Assembly: GCA_016508695.1 (NCBI GenBank) | Contig: VNKQ01000013.1 | Span: 372,001-436,000, forward strand | DNA: 64,000 bases | Reading direction: 5' to 3' | Source of the DNA: Hyphodiscus hymeniophilus | Taxonomy: Eukaryota; Ascomycota; Leotiomycetes; Helotiales; Hyphodiscaceae | Part shown: positions 1 to 12,295 of the stretch, in pieces | Position numbering within the stretch: the stretch's first letter is position 1 | Layout: every line of letters begins with the position of its first letter | Program-made: the position numbers and the translations under genes | The notes under the pieces: model-generated | Database searches by the model: none | What the model saw: the letters and a program-made list of their open reading frames with translations, nothing else | Told to the model about the DNA's origin: nothing

Positions 1-3000
1 ATTTGGCTGGAGTGGGCAATGTTAACAGCTGTCTCTCGCTTATCACCGCTCAGCATCCAGATCTTGATATTCGCCCTCCTCAGTTTCTCAATCGTCTCAG
101 GGATGCCTTTCTGGAGCTTGTCTTCAATTGCTGTAGCACCTGCCAATTCGAAATCCCGCTCGATGATTTCACCCGCCGACTCAATCATTTGTTGTCTGTT
201 GGCAAGACTGGTGGTTGCACGGTGATGGATTTCTTGCCATGAGGCGTATTCGTCTTCATCGATGAATCGATAGCCATAGAGGAGCGTACGCAGTCCTTCG
301 GTTGCAAAGTCATCGATCTGCTGAAAACAACGCTGGAAAATAGTGCCATCATCCAGATCATCAAACATCCCGAATGTATCGCCACTTCTCTTCGCCGTTC
401 TCCGATCAAAAGACTTTCTACTACTCTTTATTCCTAGTTGTAATGCCCTAGGATCAGTTTCGAAGGTGGTACTATAGCGGCCGCTGAGTCTCGATCCTAA
501 TTCAAAAGACCGAATTTCTAGGCTGGCGCTCCCTCTCGCGCTCCATGCAAGTCCTCTGCCCGCTGTTGATTTGTCCATACTCAGCCTAGGACTATTAAAT
601 GAGCTCCTAGCACTAGTATCCTGGCTTTTTCGTAGCAGCACTTCCCTCGCCTCTTCGCCTGCATGCTCACGATGCATTCGAAGTACCTCGGTTGCTTTCT
701 CGTGCGCCAAAGAACTGAGCCTCAGTCTCTGCTGGATGACCGAATCCGCTCCTTTGCAGAATATGCAAATTCGACCGTCGGGGAATCTGACAATAATTGA
801 CATGCGCTTTCGCATGCTGCTGAACTCAATAATATCCAGGACTTCATACGTTTCCTGAATGGCGGCTTCCGAGTCTGGGCGGTGTATCAGAAGACGAACC
901 GATCTGGCGTCCCTGTCAATAACGGAATAGCCAAGTTCCCGTGCAGCTTCAACAAGAGCGAGTTCATCGGGGGATTCTGCTTGGAATGTGATTCCACCTT
1001 TGTCTTGAGCTTCTGGGAAGCAAGTATGGCAGAGTGCTAAAGATAATAAAAAGAATCGGATCTTCTGAGCAAGGGACGTACTAGGATAGTCTCGAAGATA
1101 ATCGAGCAGCCTAGAGTGCGATTCGTTTTCAACTCTCCTCCGATTTGACGCAGGTTCTTGTGAGCTTTGCGTTGCGTTGCTCTCGTCAACAGGCGACACG
1201 GTAACGACTGGCACGTTTTTAGTCGAGCTCGATGCTATCTCATTAAGGCCAGTATTTTGAGGAGGCCCTTCACTGGACTGGACTTGTTGTTCGACGTTGG
1301 CAACTTCAATTCCTACCCTGCCGCGTCCATGAACATGGTGCTGCCAAACAATACCAGCGACGCTCATCTTACGGAAATGCATGACATTCTCCGTCAAGGT
1401 TCCAGTTTTGTCCGTAAAGATATGGTTGACCTGCCCAAGATTCTCAAAGATGGTCTGAGTGTTACAAACCATCGGCGTGTTCGACTCCTCGTCATAACAC
1501 TCGATATCCTGAAGGAGCAAGAACTGCGCAAATTTGATAATCTCCATACTGACGTAAAGTGCCAGTGGGATGAGATTATTGAATTCGATGATAAATGCAA
1601 TAGAGATGTCTTCGAGCGGCAGCCGAGAGTTCTTAAGATACCAAGCTTTGTCTTCGAAAACCCTAGCCCAGATTTCGTATCCGGCGGTGCAACCGGCAGA
1701 GAGCAACAACAAGAAGACTGTCAGAAGTATCACAATTTTGTTCGTTATTGCTTGAACAGCAGGTGCTTTCACTCGCGCGTTCTGACTTGCGTTCATGCGG
1801 ATCTTGCATTCTTCGCCCGTATTGATCACGAGCCCGATAGCTCGAGGGGTATTTCTCAACGTGCTACCCCGGCAAACAACGTTGCCAAGTGTGATGGGAA
1901 ACATCTCGTTGTCAATGGACAGATTGCCATCAAATGAGTATAGATCGGCATTTGGATTCTCGATGGCAAACTGAGCGCGGCATGCTACGAGGCCTGGTAG
2001 AGTTCCGCAGTGGGCAGCCAACTGCCTCACGGGTCGTTTTCTTTTAAGATTTGTTTCCCCATCCAGTTCCATAGTTTCAATGTAAGCGATGCCATCTCGT
2101 CCATTAGCATGCAGAAGTGCAATATCCGCTGGTACCCGTTCATCTCGAGCCAGCTCGATGACATCGCCGACTTTGAGATACATCCATTTGACAGACGTCC
2201 AAGGAGATGGCGCCTCGCTAGTCATCGTGCGCTCTCCCTCGAAATTCGATGTTGAATTGAACTGTGGGGACGACAGTACGGCATCGAAAAGGCTCTTCTC
2301 TCCACGCTTGTTGACATCGGCCTTCAAGTTTGTCCAAAGCCTTTGAGTTTTTTCTAACCATGAAATTCGAGGGTTCCCCTTGACACCTCCAGGTTTGAAA
2401 CCGTAGAGAACACGAGTGACCCTCCTGTTTTCCACCCTATCCAGTCGATAACGACGGAAGTCGTCATAACCTTCCCTTCCAACACTAAAACAGAGAAAGA
2501 ACAGGAGTGGAAGGATCGTGGTGTACGTTCCAGTAGTGCTGAGTCCTGGTATCAGTTGCAATATACCTACAACCAAGAAGTAAAAATTTGCGATTTTTGA
2601 GAACTGAAACCACAGTTGGCAGGGGATGAAGTTCCAAAGGGTGTAACGACTGGTTCGAATGGTGTTGCCGATGTATTCCGTTCCGGTCCTTCCATCAATG
2701 AGCCGGGTGTTGTTCTTGACATCTAGGTCTATTTCACGTCCGCCCACGCCGCCCTCGGTCGGCGAAATGATACGCAGGCGGAATAAGCGTCGAAGGACGT
2801 ATTGTTTGTACCACAGAACCGCCCAATCTTCTATCATTCTTTTGCGTTGCTGCCATATCGGATTCCTCCTCCAATGCTGTGAAGATTTATCGCCTCCTGA
2901 CACATGACTTCTTGCAGCCTTGACATTCTCCTTCGCATTCCCAATCGCATCACAATCCGAAACACCCTCCTCGAGGCACTTTCCGGCTTTGCCGGATGCC

Positions 3001-3125
3001 ATTGAGACCGATATGGCTTCTAAGTTCTCACAATCGGTCTCGACCGACGAGCTCACGGAGCACTTGCTTCCCAAATTCTGGCGCTGCCTTTGAGTATTTG
3101 CTGAGGGAAGGAAGCTCAGATTCAT
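1..3125 (-). CDS. DNF3: P4-ATPase phospholipid flippase, DNF3-like (3' end off the window)
   Basis: Phospholipid-translocating P-type ATPase that moves lipids to the cytosolic leaflet of late-secretory membranes. Read on the minus strand as one open frame of about 1040 codons that runs off the left edge. Visible in order: a membrane-entry segment, the actuator motif DGETNLK (about residue 353), transmembrane helices, the phosphorylation motif DKTGTLTENVM (about residue 570) followed by FRKMSVAG, the nucleotide-binding SPDELALVEAA and KGADSVI, and GDKRETAVNIAHS at the edge. The TENVM-FRK context resembles the Dnf3 branch more than Dnf1/2 (TQNVM-F.K); that subfamily call is from memory of the family. 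The start is uncertain: the first in-frame ATG after a stop is at 3125, and a second ATG at 3002 gives a protein 41 residues shorter. No intron is needed in the visible part. The C-terminal membrane helices lie outside the window. Confidence 0.9.
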   Translation of the reverse strand, partial: MNLSFLPSANTQRQRQNLGSKCSVSSSVETDCENLEAISVSMASGKAGKCLEEGVSDCDAIGNAKENVKAARSHVSGGDKSSQHWRRNPIWQQRKRMIEDWAVLWYKQYVLRRLFRLRIISPTEGGVGGREIDLDVKNNTRLIDGRTGTEYIGNTIRTSRYTLWNFIPCQLWFQFSKIANFYFLVVGILQLIPGLSTTGTYTTILPLLFFLCFSVGREGYDDFRRYRLDRVENRRVTRVLYGFKPGGVKGNPRISWLEKTQRLWTNLKADVNKRGEKSLFDAVLSSPQFNSTSNFEGERTMTSEAPSPWTSVKWMYLKVGDVIELARDERVPADIALLHANGRDGIAYIETMELDGETNLKRKRPVRQLAAHCGTLPGLVACRAQFAIENPNADLYSFDGNLSIDNEMFPITLGNVVCRGSTLRNTPRAIGLVINTGEECKIRMNASQNARVKAPAVQAITNKIVILLTVFLLLLSAGCTAGYEIWARVFEDKAWYLKNSRLPLEDISIAFIIEFNNLIPLALYVSMEIIKFAQFLLLQDIECYDEESNTPMVCNTQTIFENLGQVNHIFTDKTGTLTENVMHFRKMSVAGIVWQHHVHGRGRVGIEVANVEQQVQSSEGPPQNTGLNEIASSSTKNVPVVTVSPVDESNATQSSQEPASNRRRVENESHSRLLDYLRDYPSTSLAQKIRFFLLSLALCHTCFPEAQDKGGITFQAESPDELALVEAARELGYSVIDRDARSVRLLIHRPDSEAAIQETYEVLDIIEFSSMRKRMSIIVRFPDGRICIFCKGADSVIQQRLRLSSLAHEKATEVLRMHREHAGEEAREVLLRKSQDTSARSSFNSPRLSMDKSTAGRGLAWSARGSASLEIRSFELGSRLSGRYSTTFETDPRALQLGIKSSRKSFDRRTAKRSGDTFGMFDDLDDGTIFQRCFQQIDDFATEGLRTLLYGYRFIDEDEYASWQEIHHRATTSLANRQQMIESAGEIIERDFELAGATAIEDKLQKGIPETIEKLRRANIKIWMLSGDKRETAVNIAHSSQ

Positions 3126-6100
3126 TCAACATTTGTGGATTTGAGCAAAAATCATATTTCATCCGCGAAGGTGCGCTTCGTATCGCCCCACCCAAAGCGA
3201 CACTGCTGGATCATCAAGAAGCTGTGGACAAGCCATGGGTTGGAGAAGACGCATATGGCTCTGAGGACGATTGTGGTTGTTGATGATCATTCACAGCTGA
3301 AGGCTCTGCATACCTAGGGTGAGAAGGCTGGCGAGGTGATTCGAAGTAACACGTCGAGACGAGCAAGAAACTTGACGTCCATGCATCGCGCCAAGCACCG
3401 TCGGCTTAATCTCCCGAAATAGAAGTAAACTAACGAAGCTTGGTGCAGATTCCACAGCGGGGTGTGTGTATAAGACTTGGCACTCTCGATACGAAGTGGA
3501 AAACATTGTAAAAGTTGCTGTGAAAGTCTCTTGTATGCTGTATTTGATGTTTGATCTTACTACACATCTCGAGTAAGTTGCATGAATGACTGCACAACAG
3601 AAACTTTAAGGTGTGGCGCATTGCCGTTAGTTTACGGTCTTGCATAAAAGGGTGCCTCATTAATGTACTCCCTGCGAAATATTACATCACATGATGCACT
3701 TTCGTACGTCAAAATAGCATCTTTCAGGGCGGAGGTATCAGGATGGTCACGTGGACGCCAGGGACTGTACTTGGATTAGTTCCCTTCGCACTGTAGAAAC
3801 TTCTCTTCTTTAGACGCACCATACAATACAGAAGACTTCTTACGCCACTGTTATAGGAAGAGACATGGATATGGCATTGCCTCTTGACGAATGATGGTTG
3901 ATCCTCCGAAAGAAACCCAGAACAAATACTTTCTTCCCACAGCTCCCGCCTTGGTTTCCCCAGCCTTTATTTGGAGTCCAACGGAAGAAGAAGACAACTC
4001 CTTCAAAGTGTCTAAAGGTTACCTTTCAGACACACGATCCCTGTTCCACTTCAGTGCACTACGTCTACTTTTTGTGAAGCTTGATGCATCTCACGAACGT
4101 GGGTTTTGGAGTTATGGTATTCCACCTAAGACCAGACTACACCTGCCCTCTGGATCTCCCGAAAACTGTATCCACTGCCGTGCAACCAATTCTTATAGAT
4201 CCGTAATCCTGATAGCAACATTCTGAGAGTGTCGGGTGCCACAATCGATAATCCTATCATTGTCGATAGCGACAATGTTGCCGACATGGATATCAGGATA
4301 TCTGATCTTGAAGCGGATCAATTGTACCATTCCCAGGACTCATTGCTGCTTCGTTGCTTCGTATCAGCACAATTGAGTCAAGGTTTTTCTTCTGAGATGC
4401 GTTGTGCTCGGACATGTAAATATCTGAGGAAGTCTGAATGTGTTGGGAAGATGCTGCGTTCGACTTCAAATCAGGATTTGGGGTTTGCGGTACATCGCGC
4501 TCTGGCGTTCGTGCAGATGACTTCAAATGAGTTGAGCGATTCATCTCCATCTTGCAATGCTTTGTATTGAAGATTGTTGTCAATGATTGAGAAGGTGGGG
4601 TTTCCCACCAGGTTCTCACTTTGCGGTTGCAGGAAATGAGATCGATCAGCAAGAGAAGGAGGGATGTGGGTTGCGTACTACACGACGGCTCTGCGAAATG
4701 CATTTAGGTTGCCTGAACATCAAGATATCAAGGCAAGCCCTGCACGTTCCGCCCCCTCCACGACAGTTGCTGCAGGCTCGCACCTCCTTTTATTAGAGGT
4801 TGGGAAACGATCGACATGGATCTCCTCAACTTAGAACCTTTATTCGGAGGGTGAGACGAATCTAATATTGGCACCGTCTTGTTTCTGCAATTGAAGGAGG
4901 CGGTCTTTAAGTGCTGCTCTTTGTACGTGGACTCTTTGAATGATTGCAACTGACTTGGATGTCGGTTTTCAACCCTCTCAAAATACGAAGTCAGACTCCG
5001 GTGAATGTATTACCGTTCCCGTCTTGATGAAGTTACTTGATCCATAGCTTCTAGCATCACTTTTGCTTAGGACCTTTGCCGTCTGGGAATTTTCCCTACC
5101 ATTGCCCGCAAGTAGGAACTGTGCACATCCTCTGCTCCACTCGCACGACCATATTCCTCTCTCTCTTCAGGACAGCGGCTTGGACGGCTAAAAGGCCACC
5201 GCGGCCTTCTCTTGCGGTAAAACAATCACCCTCGATGCCAGACGGCACTTCTCAAAACTTACACGAATCCACCTCTCACAGCAAAACGCGCCACGAAGCA
5301 GGGCAGAAGGCAAGTCCTGAACGACTCAAACGTACTCATGGGGTAAGGATTCGTGTGCCCCGAGTCTCTGTGTTCACGGTAAGTAGGCAATGCGTCGCGC
5401 TCGGCAGTTTCATAACCGTACAGATCGTGAAAAGATATCTGCTTGTCTGAATTGAAGTGGAGGGGGGATATGCAGCTGGAAAAGTTTCAATGATAACGTG
5501 CGCCCATCACTTGAAGGCTATGATTGTAAGACAGAGCTCCTAAGGAAAACTGAGAGCTCGAGCTTCATGCTTTTGGACTCGGAGAAAACTTCGTCAAGAG
5601 ATTCGAAGTGGTCAAAATTAGACCAGATGCCAATTAACACACGATCCGGGCAGAACTCTGATTCCGTGAACTTGTGCCGACAGCGTCATAGACTTCTATT
5701 GCCAACAAGTGTATTATTTTGAGGGCCATGCACCAGCATGTTTTTCATCCTTGAAACATACAAGTCGAGGATAACATACAAGTGAAACATAGTTAGCATC
5801 TAGAATTGCACACCTCACCCACGTGCATTACTAGGAGCTCTGCTACGAAGGGTCACTGACTCATTGGTAATGAGGATATCCAATCACACAGGAACGGGAT
5901 GCCGCAGTGAGATTTCCAGTGGCGGGTGTGTAAACCCTGAAGCCGATCGCATTAGCGCCAAGACCTGCCCGAGAATGCTCGATTAGAGGGCCTGGGTGCG
6001 GTCTTTGTCGGGGATGGATTACGGACAGGAACACAGGTTTGGCAAGAACAGATCTAGTGCACAACGCCTTGGCAGGGAATGCGATTTCCTGGCACGGGGA

Positions 6101-7923
6101 AAATAAGTGTGCACACGATCAATTGCCTGTCTTCATCCATCCCGTCGTCGACATTGATTTTGGCATTTTCTTGGGTGATGGAGAGTAAATCTCTTAAGCT
6201 TCTTGGAATTCTCTTGAATCTTGGGAAAAGGAAAGCTTCTGCTGCTTGGAAGCGCCACAGGCTCGTGGTGTCAGGAGACGCCGTCGTTGGTCGAGTTCAA
6301 GCCTTGCACGTCCGTTGCGTTATTGCTTGACGTCCGTCTTGGCGGCTGTAGTTGGGTGAGTTAACAGCTTGGCGAAGTCTTGGAAGACAACTTGGCTGAG
6401 ATGAGTGGCCGAGGTCGTGGCGATTGCCGTGTGGATGGATGGTGGTGACATGAGAGGTTGATAGAGGGCTGGAGAAGGGTCTCTCTAGATCTGCCTTCTT
6501 GACGACATGATTTGCAAAAAAAACTTTATTTTCGCCCGAGTAGCATCCGTGGAGATACTATCACTGTGGAAGAAGAAGCTATTGAATAGAGTCTGGTTGA
6601 AAAGAGGCGGTTTCCGGGAGCAGTACGAGTAGCGCGGGATTAATGCCAAGTCGATGCTTGGAGCGGGAATTCCCCACGCTGCTCCACTGGTGTCCCGCCC
6701 AAGACCCAGACGGTGGGAGCGAATGCTTAGACCACGTTCTGTCTCCCGATGTTCTTACTGGCTGTTTCTGACGACCGCCAAGCAAATCCTCCCTTGACAC
6801 TACCTCCGTAGAGTCGGTTTGAAAAGCCTCCTGCCAAACTTCGAGGTTTTTGCTATCGTTTTGCACCAAACATGGTGTGCCCAGCTTGCTGAGTATCGGA
6901 AGCATCATGATCCAAACATAAGATTTCGTTTACCGGCCACCCTCACAGGCGCCGTGGCACGTTGTCGGTTTCTTTGGCCGAAAGGTCTGCATCGCTGAAG
7001 AGATCTTCCTGACGACGAGTCATTCACTCCGTCGCGAACGTGATTGCAATGTGGGTAGCCAACACTAATCTCTTATGGCCTGATGTATTTTCTAGAAACC
7101 TTCTGTTTTGGGAATATTGAGCATTCCTGTGTTCGCCGTACAGGTTGGTGAGGTCGGGTCATAGCACATCACCCTTCAAATTCCCAACGAAGGGCGAGGA
7201 TGGAAGATGATGATATTGCTAGGCAAACCTATTCCTCTTGCTTCCAGCTTTCTATCACAGATCTGTGTGTGATCTCATCCCTAAATCCAACTTCGAAAGC
7301 AATCCTGATCTTCAGGACTACAAACTAGTATGAGCCTATTGATCTTCCCTAGTACAGGCTTTTTTTTTTTTTGGGTCAAGGCTATCCATTTTGAAGCAGA
7401 TCGAGATCTTGTGTCGGAGTCCATAGTAGCGCTAGACACTGCTGGCTCAGTACCAAAGTCAGCTCCTGAGGTGCTTTCTACTACCAGACCATTATCAACA
7501 ACTAAAACCAGCCAACAGTTAGAAAGGAAGGTGCCGCTAAGCACTCCTCCCTCCTCTGCATGCAATCCCTGCAACGGCTTGGAACCTTATTTCTTGGCGT
7601 GCTCGCCAGACCGCAGACCCTCGATCACCAGTCCATGGGTCTAGGTGGGCCTGCTAGCATCCAGACTTTACCAACGCCGAGACGAAAGCATGCCGAAAAC
7701 GAAATACTGCACCCCAGTCTACTTCAGCTTCTGCTTCTAGCGCACCAGAGAAAGTAGTCTGTGGTTAAGAATATAAGTCTCCTTTGCCCGACCTCGAGTG
7801 AGCGGCTCTTGTTCTCCAGTCAAGCACGCAAAGCGACAACTAAGCTCCAAGTCCTTCATAGACGTCGTCGGTCTCGTCGTTGTCAAATTGAAATCCAACT
7901 GCTCATCGGCATCATCTGATAAG
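3126..7923. other. Gene-empty interval of 4.8 kb
   Basis: No frame on either strand carries a recognisable domain, and short frames do not join across plausible introns into anything convincing. The best isolated candidates are a 136-codon minus frame at 4293-4703 (low-complexity, Ser/Asn/Gln-rich) and a plus frame at 4229-4570 starting with an acidic, SUMO-interaction-like stretch (PIIVDSD); I would not call either. Two CACGTG boxes (3748-3753, 5820-5825) and a CACGTT (6958-6963) lie upstream of the PHO84-like gene; CACGTG/CACGTT are the known Pho4 sites, but these are 1-4 kb from the start codon. A 13-T run sits at 7360-7372, and two direct copies of aacatacaagt lie near 5755-5785. Confidence 0.5.
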
Positions 7924-9853
7924 ATGACAGCTCCTACCACTAAGACCTCTGGTGGCAACGCCGCTTTCCACAACTTCCACAATGATTTCGCTCACATCGC
8001 TGACCCCAACGAGCGTCGTCGACTTGCTCTCGCTGAAATCGACAAAGCTCCGTTCGGCTGGTACCATGTGAGAGCTTGCGTGGTCGCCGGTATTGGTTTC
8101 TTCACCGATTCCTACGATGTGGGTTATCCCTACTGACAACGTTCAAAGTATCTCTTCCATTGATATAGGTGCTGACAGAAAGATACAGATCTTCGCCATT
8201 AACTTGGTTAGTGCCATGTTGGGTGTCGTCTTCTTCAACGACAGCAAGTCCAAAGGTAAAACCCCAACCAATTCCGATACTGCGATCAAGGTTGCTACCT
8301 CCGGCGGAACTGTGCTGGGTCAATTGGGTTTTGGATACCTCGCCGATGTGGTCGGACGAAAGAAGATGTATGGTCTCGAGTTGATCATCATCATCTTCGC
8401 TACTCTCGCTCAGGCTCTCTCCGCGAGCTCCCGCGCCATGTCCATCACTGGCCTTCTCATCTTCTGGCGTGTCATCATGGTGAGCCTAACCCCCCGACCC
8501 CCTTGACAAGTTAATGTGCGAAAGCTGACCACTTCAGGGTATTGGAATCGGTGGTGACTACCCACTATCTTCTATCATCACCTCGGAGTTCGCTACCACA
8601 AAGTGGAGAGGAGCCATGATGAATGCTGTGTTTGCCATGCAAGGTTTCGGCCAATTCGCTGCTGCCATTATCGCTCTTATCGTCACAGCAGGTTTCAAGG
8701 AATCCCTCATGACTGGAGCTTCTCCCGCTACCTGCACCGGTGTTTGCCAGCTTGCCGTTGACAAGATGTGGCGTGTGATTATTGGTTTCGGTGCCGTGCC
8801 TGGTTGTATTGCCCTTTACTACCGTCTTACCATCCCCGAGACTCCCCGTTACACTTTCGACGTCGCCCGTGACGTCGAGAAAGCCCACCAGGACGCTGAA
8901 GCATACTTGAAGGGCAAGGCGGAGGGTCACCCAGATGAGATCACACGTGTCACAACTATCGCTCAGGCTGCTCCTGCCCTGGAGACACCCAAGGCATCAA
9001 TGAGAGATTTCTGGGCGCACTACAGCCAATGGAAATATGGCAAGATCCTCCTCGGTACAGCTGGCTCATGGTTCTTCTTGGATGTCGCCTACTACGGCCT
9101 CGGTCTCAACAACTCCATCATTCTCTCAGCCATTGGGTATGCTGGTGGCAAAAACATGTACGAAGTCTATTACAACACCGCTGTTGGGAATTTGATCATC
9201 ACCTGCGCCGGTGCCATTCCCGGATACTGGGTGTCTGTTGCAACCATCGATACACTCGGCCGCAAGCCCATTCAACTCATGGGCTTCACGATGCTTACGA
9301 TCCTCTTCATCGTCATCGGATTCGCCTACAATAAGCTCCTGGGCGACCATGGCCACGCTCTACTCGCTCTCTACGTCATTGCGCAATTCTTCTTCAACTT
9401 CGGCCCCAACTCCACCACCTTCATCGTACCCGGCGAATGTTTCCCAACTCGCTACCGTTCCACCTCGCACGGCTTCTCCGCTGCGTCAGGAAAGGTCGGT
9501 GCGATTATCGCTCAGGTCGTCTTTGGTCCTCTCAGGACAAGAGGTGCCACCAAGACCAATGCCAACCCGTGGATCAACCACATCATGCAGATCTTCGCGC
9601 TCTTCATGTTGTGCGGTATCTTCACAACGCTCCTCATCCCCGAGACCAAGCGCAGGACTCTCGAGGAGCTTGCGGGTGAAGTTCCAGGGTAAGCCTCTCC
9701 CCAGCCTCTCATATAGCCCCAACATACTGACAATGTTCTCCCAGAACTGCCAACTACGACCCGGTCATGGCTGGCCACTCCACTGATAAAAACTATCGTG
9801 GTGGATCTGAGGACGCCGAGCACGAGGCTGTTCACGCGGACAAGTCCGTCTAA
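7924..9853 (+). CDS. PHO84: High-affinity inorganic phosphate transporter (MFS, PHO84 type)
   Basis: Plasma-membrane H+/phosphate symporter of the major facilitator superfamily. Four exons: 7924-8118, 8189-8479, 8538-9688, 9745-9853; all introns are GT-AG and phases agree (581 aa). The N-terminal exon ends in GIGFFTDSYD, a PHO84-family signature at TM1; the next exon has the MFS loop LADVVGRKKMYG; exon 3 opens with GIGIGGDYPLS, the family hallmark between TM4 and TM5, and ends with PETKRRTLEELAGEVPG. About 12 hydrophobic segments are visible, split by a central hydrophilic loop. The tail is short and acidic/His-rich. The long empty region upstream could hold phosphate-responsive elements (see 3126-7923). 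Family membership is secure; phosphate as substrate follows from the family. Confidence 0.95.
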
Positions 9854-10580
9854 GCGTTTCCGTGTTGGCTTCTGTAGTAGTTCACCATTTCGCGCGATGA
9901 TGTCCACCTATTTCATTCTTTTGTATGAGCAGATGACACGTGCAGCGCATTTGAGCGAGTTTTGGATGGCTTGCGTAGATCGATGCTTTAATGTCAATAG
10001 CGAGAAACGTGAATAGACGTCCGCCTAATAACCCACTGCTCTCTGCTCCCCTGCCTCGTGATATCTCGAATCCATCCTTCTCTACTCTCTTCGCATGATA
10101 TCTCATCGTTGGCAGACGTAGTGAGTCGGCGTGTCAAGATGGGCACCGATCAAGCGAAACCTTTCGGCTGAAGTCCAGAGGGCTAGTAGGGACCGCCTTT
10201 CATCGTCCCGCCAGGCTCTAGTTTTACTTCTTCGGCCGAAATAAATCCTTCATTGCCCTCCAAACATCAAAATCACCACCACAGCATTTGAAGCAAACGA
10301 CGGTCGAAGTTATATGAGCCTTGAACATATAATAGCTCCTAAATCAAGAGCTTCTTTGGATCCTGGTAGTCTGGGGAAACTATCACGCTAACAACGACTT
10401 GGATTAGTCGTCACACTCGCATCGACAGTCCTCCAGTTCTAGAACTCACCCTGGTTAGATGATCTTTGGAGCAAGCGAGACATTTGTTTCTTTATCAATG
10501 GAATCGATAACGAAAATCGTCCCTCGATCAGCGAACCTTTTATAACGCGCACATTTCCCACCAAACCGATCACCTCCACA
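9854..10580. other. Intergenic, nothing recognised
   Basis: 3' flank of the phosphate transporter followed by about 700 bp in which I see no coding frame, RNA gene or repeat. TTTTATAACG at about 10540 could be a TATA-like element for the following short ORF. Confidence 0.4.
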
Positions 10581-10967
10581 ATGGCAAACAACGAGCCTGT
10601 AAACAAATTCCTCAGTCACCTGATCGTCAGCAAAACCCTTTTCGCTCTCGGCATCGTGTTGATCGAGCTTTGTCTTAACAAGTCTCTGGAAGACCTACGC
10701 TGTCGGACGCTGCCAACGAATGGAGCGCAGGCAAATGTGGCGGATGATTATCAAGTTGCGATTAGCAATATCGACGCTGTCTACACGAAAGGAGGGTCGG
10801 AATATGGCTATGTCGTACAACGGTGTTTGAGGTGTGAATTTGGGGTTCAAGAAAGTAAAAAGAGGCTTGACCTCGACAGTTTCAGGAACCTGGTTTACCA
10901 AGGCGTGGTTGCTCCTTTAGAGGAGGATTATAAGAAATATTCCATTTATCGGGGAAGTGCAAGTTAA
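10581..10967 (+). pseudogene. Fragment of a DUF7580 (fungal kinase-like) protein
   Basis: A 128-codon frame whose pattern LFALGIVLIELCLNKSLEDLR, then an AISNID...GGSEYGYVVQRCLRCEFG stretch, matches my memory of the C-terminal lobe of DUF7580, a degenerate kinase-like domain found behind HeLo-type or similar N-termini in Pezizomycotina. The usual protein is about 500-600 aa; only the last ~120 residues are present and no upstream exon with the rest is visible. Either a truncated relic or a short stand-alone paralog; the ATG at 10581 may simply be an internal Met. Domain identification is from memory and should be checked. Confidence 0.55.
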
Positions 10968-11360
10968 CGAAACTGTGTTGTAGTTTCAAGGCTGCATCTG
11001 AATTCCTTCCTGGACAGCTATTGATTGAAATCAGTGTTAGCAAAAATAATCATGGTTTCAAAGATCTGATATGAATAGTAAATCTTCCACTGATTTGATT
11101 TGATGAGTACTATGTAATCATGCCAAATCAAATCATTTTCTATCCTGATTGAAATGGTAACCAGCCATAGGTGGGTTTCAGGGGCTTACTCGCCGAAATA
11201 CTACCAAACAGGCTTCGCGTTCAGCCCTGCACGGCCCATCTTTCTGCCCCGCATTGTCAATGAGTATTACAACCTCGGTCCATTCGATCTTTTGTTTCTA
11301 TATTCCTCAAACCTTACACATCCAGGATTTCAACCCTCATCGCCTCACGAACAATTCACA
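10968..11360. other. Intergenic, probable 5' region of the 11361 gene
   Basis: AT-rich stretch (11030-11150) with several ATTTGAT/AAATCA repeats, then GC-rich sequence leading to the start codon at 11361. No gene seen. Confidence 0.4.
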
Positions 11361-11784
11361 ATGTCCGCTCCACTCCTCTTCAACATCGCCGGAGGAATCT
11401 TCTGCCTCATACCCGTCGGGCATACCAAAATGGCAAACGAGGTCATCTTCCCAGGTCTCAAGACTCTCGGTGCTGCTCCAGCTGCGTATTCGAGTAAAGT
11501 GTCCTGGACGCAAGCCAATGGATACTTTATAACTTCAGGTTTGTAATTGCTATTCAGACCGCGCCTCTGAGAAGATACCTACTGATGGACTGGCAGCCCT
11601 GCTCTGTTTCAAGTGGGCACAAGACGGTCTGGGAGGAAGTCTTGACCAGTACATCTTTGGCGCACTCTTGGTGACGCATCTGTCTGCTGGGTTTGCGTAT
11701 TTCAGGAAAGGGATCTTCCCGCCGACTTTGGTTTACTGGACGACTTCGCTTTTGTTAGGTATTGCTGCAATGAAGAGTGCGTGA
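11361..11784 (+). CDS. Small hydrophobic membrane protein, 121 aa
   Basis: Two exons, 11361-11538 and 11597-11784, joined at a phase-1 GT-AG intron, give 121 aa. The sequence begins MSAPLLFNIAGGIFCLIPVGHTKM and has three to four hydrophobic segments: an N-terminal one, one in ALLCFKWAQDG, one at the LLVTHLSAGFAYF region and one near the C-terminus (TLVYWTTSLLLGIAAM). This resembles the many small uncharacterised fungal integral membrane proteins with a helical-bundle layout; I recognise no enzyme motif. The splice join restores one continuous hydrophobic protein, which supports a real gene. Function unknown. Confidence 0.7.
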
Positions 11785-12295
11785 ATCAAGTCATGCGGCG
11801 GGTATTGGTCTCGCAGCGAAATTACAGGACTGGATTGGGAGAATCACGTGGCTTTCGTGCTGATTATTTTAATTGGGATATCATCAAAATCTGAATCATT
11901 CAAGGAATCTGAACAATTAGGATCTTCTGAAAGGAAATATCCAAGTAAGGTAGACACCATCGTCGAAAAGTGGGTCGACGGGGCTAGGGGGAAGCCTGCC
12001 GGGACGGAACAATTTAAGACCGAGAAGGAATAGCAACATTCTTCCTCCACAACCTTCACACTTCCAAATTTCATCAACTTAACGCATGGAGGCTGTGCGT
12101 TAGGCGATTACTCGAGTATTTGACTATCAAAGCCGCATCACGACTTCGACCAACTTCATCAGTGACCAATTGATTGTGTAGGTACGAGTATGGCGTTACT
12201 TGCTCTAGCCTGTCCACTCTGTATGTCGATTTCGATAGACTTGTCGCTGTCGAGGACTTGTCGCTATCGAGGACTTGTTATTTCCTCTCCAATTT
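11785..12295. repeat. Intergenic with a 17-bp tandem repeat
   Basis: No gene seen. At 12238-12278 a 17-bp unit (gacttgtcgctgtcgag) occurs twice with one mismatch, followed by a partial third copy, just downstream of the helicase relic's frame end. Confidence 0.5.

Noticed and set aside
1167..1937. 256-codon plus-strand frame
   Set aside because: It is the antisense of the flippase; the minus strand carries the DKTGT and actuator motifs.
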